Origin: DASVXQ01 sp046727955
GTDB lineage: Bacteria > Actinomycetota > CALGFH01
DNA: 11,843 nt
Reading direction: 5' to 3'
Assembly (NCBI GenBank): GCA_046727955.1
Contig: JBKPDO010000022.1
Coordinates: 1 to 11,843 of the forward strand
The first letter of the stretch is position 1. Each line of letters begins with the position of its first letter. The notes below the pieces were generated by a model. It had not been told where the DNA came from. It saw only the letters and a program-made list of their open reading frames with translations, and did not search any database. The position numbers and the translations under genes were made by a program. Below, one piece after another: positions 5,073-10,629 of the stretch.

Positions 5073-6524
5073 ACCGAGGAGGCGGCTGGTCAGCTCACCG
5101 CCGTCCAGGACCAGTTCGCGCATAGCATGGTCGAGGTGCTGGTCCTCCACGACGATCCCGTCGCCGTCGGCGCCTCTGCCGGGGAGGACGGCGAGCAGCG
5201 CGGCCTTGCGCAGCAGCTCGCGGATGAAGGCGGGGCTGACGGCCTCGGTCCGCTCGACCAGCCGGTCGAGGCCGTCGGCGTCCAGGCGCAGGGTCAAGCC
5301 CCGGCCATACAGTTCGATCAGGCGACGGCGGCAGCCGGCGTCCGGCAGCGGTACCTCGACCGCAAGGTCGACCCTGCCGGGGCGGGCGGCCAGGGCCGGC
5401 TCCAGCAGGTCGGGGCGGTTGCTGGTGAGCAGGAAGATCACGTCGCTGTCGTCGCCGAGCCCGTCCATCTCGTTGAGCAGCTCGAACAGCAGCGGGGTGC
5501 AGCCGGGCTGCTGGCGGTCGCGGTCCTCGGCGATCAGGTCGACGTCTTCGAGGATGACCATCGACGGCTGCAGCAGCCGCGCCATTGCACACGCTCGGGG
5601 GATCAGCCCGACCTCGCGGCCGGTCAGCAGCACCACCGTGCGGTCGCGCATCCGGCCGGCCAGGTACATGGCGGTGAGCGTCTTGCCGGTGCCTGGCCGT
5701 CCGTGGAGCAGCAGGCCGCGGCGCAGGTGCCGCCCGGCCGCCAGCAGCCGGTCGCGGTTGGCGGCAAACGCGACGGTGTGCCGCTCGACCCGTTCCAGGA
5801 CGCCGTCGGCGAGCACGATGTCCTCCCGCGCGATCGCCGGCAGCGCGTGGAACTCGACCCGCAGCGACCCGTAGCGCTCCATGACGAGCGAGACCACGTG
5901 CCCCCGGTAGACGTTGCGCTCGCGCATCCCGGCGCGGATCTCGGCCAGAAAGGTCCGGGCCTGGTCACGGTCGGGTGCCATCACCTCGACCTGGCCCCGT
6001 TCGCGGATGCCGCGCTCGGTCGGGCCGGAGACCAGCACGGCCAGCGGCGCGTCGCCGGCGCGGACCAACAGCAGCCCGAATTGCACGCAGGTCATCACCC
6101 GGTCGCGGTCGAGGGGGACGTTGACGTACTCGACCGGGCCGATCGCCGGACCCGACCCGCCGACCAGGCCAGTCCTGCCCGAGCCGAGGATGTCGGCCAG
6201 GCCCAGCCCGTTGAAGCGCTTGTACTCGGAGGTCACACCCAGGGCCTCGAACGACCGCCCGGTCCGCTGCAACCAGGCGTCCAGCCCCGCTTGCAGATTG
6301 GGGTGCTCGGACGGCGCGAACTGCTCGGCGACGATCGGCAAGGCCGACGGGTCAGTGCCGAAGTGGGCTCGAAGCCGGGCCGCGAACACCGGCTCGGCGT
6401 CCGGCGCCGCCGCCACGGTGCGCTCGAGGAAACCCTTGAAGGCCGCACCGAACTCTCCCGCGGAGATGGCTGAGGTAGAGGTGGGGGTTGCAGGGGTGCT
6501 CGATTGGGGCTGCTCGTCTGCCAT
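5061..6524 (-). CDS. AAA+ ATPase (Cdc48/FtsH-like AAA domain), unknown substrate
   Basis: A 487-residue protein with an N-terminal region (1-265) of no family I recognise, including a Thr/Ser/Pro-rich start (5-20), then one AAA domain (about 266-475). The AAA domain has Walker A GRPGTGKT (275-282), Walker B ILEDVD (324-329) with catalytic D327-V-D, sensor 1 in LTSNRPD (366-372, N369), and an arginine-finger segment RPGRVD (381-386). The layout matches bacterial single-ring AAA proteins that remodel or unfold proteins using ATP. No protease domain and no transmembrane helix are present, so it is cytoplasmic and not FtsH itself. The start at ATG 6524 is preferred over the upstream in-frame codon at 6560 because AAAGG lies 7 nt ahead. 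It lies 138 nt downstream of the cell-wall hydrolase on the same strand. Confidence 0.85.
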   Translation of the reverse strand: MADEQPQSSTPATPTSTSAISAGEFGAAFKGFLERTVAAAPDAEPVFAARLRAHFGTDPSALPIVAEQFAPSEHPNLQAGLDAWLQRTGRSFEALGVTSEYKRFNGLGLADILGSGRTGLVGGSGPAIGPVEYVNVPLDRDRVMTCVQFGLLLVRAGDAPLAVLVSGPTERGIRERGQVEVMAPDRDQARTFLAEIRAGMRERNVYRGHVVSLVMERYGSLRVEFHALPAIAREDIVLADGVLERVERHTVAFAANRDRLLAAGRHLRRGLLLHGRPGTGKTLTAMYLAGRMRDRTVVLLTGREVGLIPRACAMARLLQPSMVILEDVDLIAEDRDRQQPGCTPLLFELLNEMDGLGDDSDVIFLLTSNRPDLLEPALAARPGRVDLAVEVPLPDAGCRRRLIELYGRGLTLRLDADGLDRLVERTEAVSPAFIRELLRKAALLAVLPGRGADGDGIVVEDQHLDHAMRELVLDGGELTSRLLGARR

Positions 6525-6599
6525 GGCATCGCCTTTGCGGAGACGCGCGCTCTTCTGCACGACGCGGTGAGCCGATGCTCACCCGCCGGGGACGATCGG

Positions 6600-6623
6600 G
6601 CAAGTACTACCGCAAGTACTACC
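6600..6623. promoter_or_regulatory. 12-bp direct repeat upstream of the AAA+ ATPase gene
   Basis: gcaagtactacc occurs twice in tandem (6600-6611, 6612-6623), followed by a partial third unit gtaggtacccc (6624-6634). It sits 76-110 nt upstream of the ATPase start, in a less GC-rich interval. Paired binding sites for a regulator are possible. No clear -10/-35 could be assigned. Confidence 0.4.
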
Positions 6624-6662
6624 GTAGGTACCCCAATGTACGGGGACCCTACAAGCCTCGAC

Positions 6663-7604
6663 CTAGCGGGTCGTTGGGCGGACGGCGCCGATATAGTCGC
6701 CGCGGAAGGCGGGCTGGACGCGGATGACCGCGCCGGCGTTGGGGGCGTTGATCATGTTGCCGGCGCCGATGTAGAGGCCGACGTGGTGGATGGTCGCCGG
6801 GTTGGCAAGGTCGCTGGCGTAGAAGACCAGGTCGCCGGCCTGGACGGCGGCGGGGTCCAGGATGTGCCTGCCGGCGTGCCACTGCTGCGCGGCGGTGCGG
6901 GGCAGTTGCATGCCGCCGGCCTGGTAGGCGCGCAGCGTCAGCCCAGAGCAGTCGTAGAAGCCGCCCTCGCCGGTGCCGCCCCAGCGGTAGGGCTTGCCGA
7001 GCTGGTTGTAGGCGAACTGCAGCGCGGCGTCGACGACGCTGGAGGCCGGCGCGCCCGGCGGCAGGCCCGCGCTGGCCGCGTAGCCGGAGGCGATCGCCAG
7101 GACCTTGTCCACATACCACTGGGCGTGGTTGTAGGCGAAGATCGCGCGGGAGAGGTCGCCGCCGGTGCTGCGCAGGGCCTTGCAGAGGTAGCTGGCGGCG
7201 CTGGGGATGGCGTCGGCGGGGTCGTAGGGGTTGACGCGGCCGTCGTTGTTGCCGTCCACGGCGAAGCGCCAGAACGTGTCGCCGGCCGCGCCGACGCCGA
7301 TGCCCATCTGCATCGGGCCGGCCGCGCCGGCGAAGTTGGCGCCCTCGGTCACCCCCGCTGCCACGAGGCGGCCGTGGTTGGTCTCGATCTTGCCGATGCC
7401 GGCCAGCACCGGCCAGGGCAGGCCGGGACAGGTGTCAGCCGCCCGCTGGTAGAGCGCGAGGTAGCCCGGGGGGATGTCCTGGCGGGCGTCCTGGCTGGGG
7501 ACGTCGCCACCGATGATGCCGGTGGACAGGCCGCCCATCACCATGATCACGATCAGCAGCAGCACCACTGGCGCGGCCACGATGGCGATCAGCAGCTTCT
7601 TCAT
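6663..7604 (-). CDS. Membrane-anchored bifunctional lytic transglycosylase / NlpC-P60 peptidase (T4SS-type cell-wall hydrolase)
   Basis: A 313-residue protein. An uncleaved-looking N-terminal anchor (KK then a hydrophobic run, residues 4-27) leads to a lysozyme-like transglycosylase domain (about 45-165). That domain has the catalytic-type E74 in KIETNHG, a GPMQM motif (96-100), the loop DGNNDGRVNPYDPADAI (117-133) and AYNHAQWYVDKV (157-168). It is followed by an NlpC/P60 domain (about 188-312) with C219 in YDCSGL, H274 in IHHVGLY and N286 as the likely third polar residue. It should cut both glycan strands and stem peptides of peptidoglycan outside the membrane. Such two-domain enzymes are typical of Gram-positive conjugation/T4SS loci, where they open the wall for the channel. 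The neighbouring plus-strand genes fit that. The ribosome-binding site is weak (a GGGAC-type stretch). Confidence 0.9.
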   Translation of the reverse strand: MKKLLIAIVAAPVVLLLIVIMVMGGLSTGIIGGDVPSQDARQDIPPGYLALYQRAADTCPGLPWPVLAGIGKIETNHGRLVAAGVTEGANFAGAAGPMQMGIGVGAAGDTFWRFAVDGNNDGRVNPYDPADAIPSAASYLCKALRSTGGDLSRAIFAYNHAQWYVDKVLAIASGYAASAGLPPGAPASSVVDAALQFAYNQLGKPYRWGGTGEGGFYDCSGLTLRAYQAGGMQLPRTAAQQWHAGRHILDPAAVQAGDLVFYASDLANPATIHHVGLYIGAGNMINAPNAGAVIRVQPAFRGDYIGAVRPTTR

Positions 7605-7679
7605 CGGCTGACTCGGTCCCTGCTCGGCGCGGTCGGGGGTGTCGGGACGGCGTCGTAGGGTTGTGTCTTACGGGATCGG

Positions 7680-7700
7680 CCGGTTGAAGTTCAAGACCGG
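7680..7700. promoter_or_regulatory. Inverted repeat, operator-like
   Basis: The core TTGAA-G-TTCAA (7684-7694) is a perfect 5-bp dyad with a one-base centre, flanked by CCGG on the left (7680-7683) and, after two extra bases, CCGG on the right (7697-7700). It lies 76-96 nt upstream of the hydrolase start and between the two divergent genes, so a regulator binding here could affect either. Confidence 0.4.
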
Positions 7701-7736
7701 AGTCGCGCCTGGTATTATTTTAGACGCTCGACCCTA

Positions 7737-7767
7737 TTGACAGGATAGACGGTTGGCATCTTACGAT
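7737..7767 (+). promoter_or_regulatory. Candidate promoter for the MinD-like gene and downstream operon
   Basis: TTGACA (7737-7742) is a consensus -35. The nearest -10-like hexamer is TACGAT (7762-7767) at 19-nt spacing, slightly long; TTACGA at 18 nt is an alternative. If used, the transcript has a leader of about 300 nt before the GTG at 8081. Confidence 0.35.
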
Positions 7768-8080
7768 CGAGTACCAAGGTTGGGCAATCCAAGCAAGCCA
7801 CTCGACCGGTAGTGGCACAGGGAGCGAGTGATGACCGGCGAGACGTTCGTCCCCCCGGCGGCGCGCCGGCCGTGGAGCCGAGGCGTTTGCCGCAGGCTAT
7901 ACAAGCTGCGCACATGCTTTTGTGCGGTTGCCGAGCAGTGTAACCTTTGATACGCCGTACGCGGGTGCATGGCCCGTTCCCCTTCCCAAAACGCCGTGAG
8001 CATATCGACTTGATACGACACAACCCATAGCCCCGATTCGCCAAGCCGTACCGGTCCTGTAGGGCTTTAGGGGGTTCGCC

Positions 8081-9220
8081 GTGACAAAGCAGCCGAGTGC
8101 CAGCCCGAACGCCGCCGCAGAGGAGGCGTTCGTCCCGCTCGGCGGTGCGAACGACGCCACCCCGCCGCCCGCGCACCCCAACGGCGACGACGACCTGCCC
8201 GAGCGCTACCGCAACCAGCCGGTGCCCCGCAGCGAGGAGCCACGGCTCACCCGCGCGCAGCGCCAGATGGGCGTGACCACCCCGGCGCCCAGGGACGCCT
8301 CCACCGCCACCGCGGCCGACTTCACCGCCGAGCGCTACCTGCGCGACCAGTCGATGGCGCCGCGCGACGGCTGGCGCCGGACGGTCTTCTGGCTCAGCGG
8401 CGGCCGGGTCAACTTCGGCCCCAGCCCCGCCGAGCTGGCCGAGCGGGAGCTGGTGGCCCGCGCCAAGACGCGCGTGGCCGGCTGCCGCTCGATCGCGGTG
8501 ATCAGCCGCAAGGGTGGGGTGGGCAAGACCACCACCACGCTGATGCTGGGGCACAGCTTCGCGTCGCTGCGCGGCGACCGGGTGGTGGCCCTGGACGGCA
8601 ACCCCGACGCCGGGTCGCTGGGCTACCGGGTGCGCCGCGAGACGGCCGCGACCATCACCAACCTGCTCGCCGACGAGCAGATGATCACGCGCTACGCCGA
8701 TATCCGCGCCTACACCTCGCAGGCGCCGACGCGGCTTGAGGTGGTCGCCTCCGACGACGATCCCCGGATCACCAAGGCGCTTGGCGAGGAGGACTACCGC
8801 CGCGCGATCGCGCTGCTGGAGCGGCACTACAACCTGATCTGCCTTGACACCGGCACGGGGGTGCTGGAGTCGGCCACCAGGGGGATCCTGCAGCTGGCCG
8901 ACCAGATCGTGGTGGTGATGTCGCCGAGCCTTGACAGTGCCAGGGCGGCGAGCTCGACGCTTGACTGGCTGAACGAGAACGGGCACGCGGAGCTGGTGCG
9001 CAGCGCGGTGGCGGTGGTCAACGGGGTGCAGGCCGACACGCTGGTGGAGGTCGACCGCATCAAGGAGCATTTCGCCGGCCGCTGCCGCGCGGTCGTCCAG
9101 GTTCCGTGGGACCCGCACCTGGCCGCCGGCGCGGAGACCGATGTCACCCGCCTGCACGTGACGACCAGGCATGCCTACCTGGAGGTGGCCGCCGCGGTCG
9201 CCGACGGCTTCGTGACGTGA
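8081..9220 (+). CDS. MinD/ParA-type (SIMIBI) ATPase with EspI-like lead-in
   Basis: A 379-residue protein. Residues 1-95 are disordered and Pro/Ala/Asp-rich. Then comes a conserved lead-in, DGWRRTVFWLSGGRVNFGPSPAELAEREL (96-124), followed by the ATPase (about 135-378) with deviant Walker A KGGVGKTT (144-151), switch I-like ALDGNPDAGSLG (170-181) and Walker B ICLDTGTG (253-260). The GWRR...GG-VN-GPSPAE--EREL lead-in resembles, from memory, EspI and related actinobacterial ATPases near type VII secretion loci. MinD/ParA proteins dimerise on ATP and position or regulate partners at membranes or nucleoid. Here the gene leads an apparent T4SS-like operon, so it may regulate or localise the apparatus. 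The GTG start has AGGGGG 6 nt upstream. Confidence 0.88.
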   Translation: MTKQPSASPNAAAEEAFVPLGGANDATPPPAHPNGDDDLPERYRNQPVPRSEEPRLTRAQRQMGVTTPAPRDASTATAADFTAERYLRDQSMAPRDGWRRTVFWLSGGRVNFGPSPAELAERELVARAKTRVAGCRSIAVISRKGGVGKTTTTLMLGHSFASLRGDRVVALDGNPDAGSLGYRVRRETAATITNLLADEQMITRYADIRAYTSQAPTRLEVVASDDDPRITKALGEEDYRRAIALLERHYNLICLDTGTGVLESATRGILQLADQIVVVMSPSLDSARAASSTLDWLNENGHAELVRSAVAVVNGVQADTLVEVDRIKEHFAGRCRAVVQVPWDPHLAAGAETDVTRLHVTTRHAYLEVAAAVADGFVT

Positions 9221-9329
9221 CGACGTGACCAAACCATTACCGCTCTGGAAGACCATGACGATCTATACCTGCCGATGCCGGATCGCCGCGAGGGGGCCGT
9301 CGCCGACGGAATCGGCACCGTAGAATATC

Positions 9330-9336
9330 AAGGAGG
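9330..9336 (+). promoter_or_regulatory. Strong Shine-Dalgarno that decides the DUF6112-type start
   Basis: AAGGAGG (9330-9336) is a near-perfect anti-16S match. It is 3 nt from GTG 9340, too close for efficient initiation, and 9 nt from the in-frame ATG 9346, which is therefore the preferred start. Confidence 0.75.
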
Positions 9337-9345
9337 TACGTGCTG

Positions 9346-9642
9346 ATGCGCCACCTGCACGTAATCGCCCAAAGGGTGAACTTCACCCCGGATTTCAGCG
9401 CAATCCCTGGAGCCGGACCGTTTCAGCAGGTCATCAACGGTGTGGGTGCGTTCGCCCTGTTTCTTTCCCTAGCTGGGATCATCATCGGTGGAGCCATGTG
9501 GGGCGTCGGCTCCCTCAGCTCCAACTACCACCAGGCCGCGGTCGGCAAGCGCGCGACGCTGTACTCGATCGTGGGAGCGGTGATCGTCGGAGCGGCCGCC
9601 GCGCTGGTGAACTGGGCGTTCTCGCTGGGTCGGACGACCTGA
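9346..9642 (+). CDS. Small two-helix membrane protein, DUF6112-like (possible VirB2/TrbC-like subunit)
   Basis: A 98-residue protein with a polar N-terminus (FTPDFSAIPG, 13-22), helix 1 (about 31-53, containing LAGIIIGGAMWGVGS), a short polar loop SSNYHQAAVGKR (58-69), and helix 2 (about 72-92). The pattern of a NG-hydrophobic stretch, then GAMW-GS-S-NY--A--GKR, then an Ala/Gly-rich helix matches, as I recall it, the actinobacterial DUF6112 family found beside conjugation-type genes. Size and topology resemble TrbC/VirB2 pilins, although no long signal peptide is visible. The assignment to a pilus or channel subunit rests on context. It lies 125 nt after the MinD-like gene and 114 nt before the VirB8-like gene, in the same direction. 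Confidence 0.75.
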   Translation: MRHLHVIAQRVNFTPDFSAIPGAGPFQQVINGVGAFALFLSLAGIIIGGAMWGVGSLSSNYHQAAVGKRATLYSIVGAVIVGAAAALVNWAFSLGRTT

Positions 9643-9662
9643 GGCCGATCCGGTCAGTGCAG

Positions 9663-9690
9663 CCGCTGCGGAAACGCGGTCCGGCAGCGG
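9663..9690. other. Intergenic hairpin between DUF6112-type and VirB8-like genes
   Basis: CCGCTGC (9663-9669) and GCAGCGG (9684-9690) form a 7-bp stem with a 14-nt loop, 20 nt after the stop codon. There is no T-run. It could trim expression between a highly translated small subunit and the next gene, but this is inference. Confidence 0.35.
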
Positions 9691-9756
9691 AGGGCTTCCG
9701 CCCGCCGTGCCGCCTGTTCCCGAGCGGTCCCTGGGGTGATGGGAAGGTGAGGGCGG

Positions 9757-10629
9757 TTGGCCATACGTGAGCAGAGCCGGGCGCGGGTGATCTACGGTCT
9801 GCCCGAGCAGCGACGCCTTGGCGCGGGCGGCGGGCTCGGGCTGTTCGGCATGCTCGCGATCGCCCTGGTGCTGTTCGCGGGTGGGCTGCTGATCGGCCGC
9901 TGGACCGGCGCGACCTCGCAGGCCCCGGCGACACCGCGGACCGCCACGGCGCCGCGGACCACGACGCCCGCGGCCTCGGCGCCGGCCTCGGCGGTCCCAC
10001 AGGCGGCGCAGGCGAGCGGCGACCGGGTCTGGAGCGGCCGCCTGGAGGGCGGCTTCGTGCCGGTCGGCTGGGCGCATTCCGAGGGTGGCGCGATCGCCGC
10101 CGCCACCAACTACGTCGCGGTGCTGTCGAGCGAGGTGCTGTTCGACCCGGCCAAGCGGCAGCTCGCGGTGGCGGCGGTCGCCGCGCCGCAGGCCCGGGTG
10201 CGGCTGCAGCGCGAGCTGGACGACAGCGCCAAGACGGTCGCCGCGGCACTGACCCGCGGGGCGGCCGGCGTGGGCGGCACCGGCGCGGCGGCCGCCGCGG
10301 GCGCTGGCGCGGCCCTGGACCCGGGCAAGTTGATCTTCCAGACCGTCCCCGTCCGCTACCGGGTCGAGCTTTACGACGGCGCGCGTGCCCGCGTGGCCAT
10401 CTGGACGACCGGCGTGGGCGGCTACGAGGGCTCCAGCCTCCCCGTGCAGGAGGCGTGGGGCGTGACGACCGTTGAGCTTGAGTGGATCGACAAAGATTGG
10501 AAGGAGATCAGTGCAACCGTGCAGGACGGGCCGGTCCCCGTCGCCGACGACACTCCCCCCACCCCGGCGCCCGTCCTGGTCGGCGAGGCCCAGCGATTCA
10601 AGGAGTACCACTATGCCCCGGGGCAGTAG
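9757..10629 (+). CDS. Single-pass membrane protein, VirB8/TcpC-like conjugation component
   Basis: A 290-residue protein. A short cytoplasmic N-terminus (1-22) precedes one transmembrane helix (about 24-47), then a Pro/Thr/Ala linker (50-88) and an extracytoplasmic domain (about 90-290). Notable stretches are FVPVGWAHSEGGAIAAATNYV (split between 100 and 120), FDPAKR (129-134), VPVRYRVELYDGARARVAIW (197-216), PVQEAWGVTTVELEW (229-243) and the C-terminal FKEYHYAPG (281-289). The arrangement of one N-terminal helix and an alpha+beta periplasmic-type domain is that of VirB8/TcpC assembly factors, which have an NTF2-like fold, but sequence similarity to those is not something I can show. The start is a TTG with AAGGTGAGG about 4 nt upstream. 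The 3' end overlaps the next gene by 17 nt in another frame, implying translational coupling. Confidence 0.65.
   Translation: MAIREQSRARVIYGLPEQRRLGAGGGLGLFGMLAIALVLFAGGLLIGRWTGATSQAPATPRTATAPRTTTPAASAPASAVPQAAQASGDRVWSGRLEGGFVPVGWAHSEGGAIAAATNYVAVLSSEVLFDPAKRQLAVAAVAAPQARVRLQRELDDSAKTVAAALTRGAAGVGGTGAAAAAGAGAALDPGKLIFQTVPVRYRVELYDGARARVAIWTTGVGGYEGSSLPVQEAWGVTTVELEWIDKDWKEISATVQDGPVPVADDTPPTPAPVLVGEAQRFKEYHYAPGQ

Larger units (their letters stand above)
7605..8080. other. Divergent regulatory interval, 476 nt, between hydrolase and MinD-like genes
   Basis: No protein-coding gene is credible here. The interval contains the lowest-GC DNA of the window (around 7700-7770 and 7900-8060). It holds an inverted repeat (7680-7700), a promoter-like TTGACA/TACGAT pair (7737-7767), and several hairpins in the presumed leader: CACTCG/CGAGTG (7799-7830) competing with CCACT/AGTGG (7798-7815), CCGGCG/CGCCGG (7855-7869), and CGCACA/TGTGCG (7909-7926). 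No known riboswitch class could be recognised. Confidence 0.6.

Noticed and set aside
7770..8080. Known riboswitch (cyclic-di-AMP ydaO type, often before NlpC/P60 genes in actinobacteria)
   Set aside because: I could not find its conserved core, and the leader would precede the MinD-like gene rather than the hydrolase.
7761..8181. Two small minus-strand frames in the divergent interval
   Set aside because: Neither has a ribosome-binding site or family resemblance, and one overlaps the start of the MinD-like gene.
7715..9256. Long minus-strand frame across the divergent interval and the MinD-like gene
   Set aside because: It is antisense to the ATPase for most of its length, and the remainder covers promoter-like, lower-GC DNA with no protein family.
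9321..9326. TAGAAT as a -10 element for the DUF6112-type gene
   Set aside because: It sits only a few bases before the Shine-Dalgarno, which would leave the site at or ahead of the transcript start, and no -35 is present.
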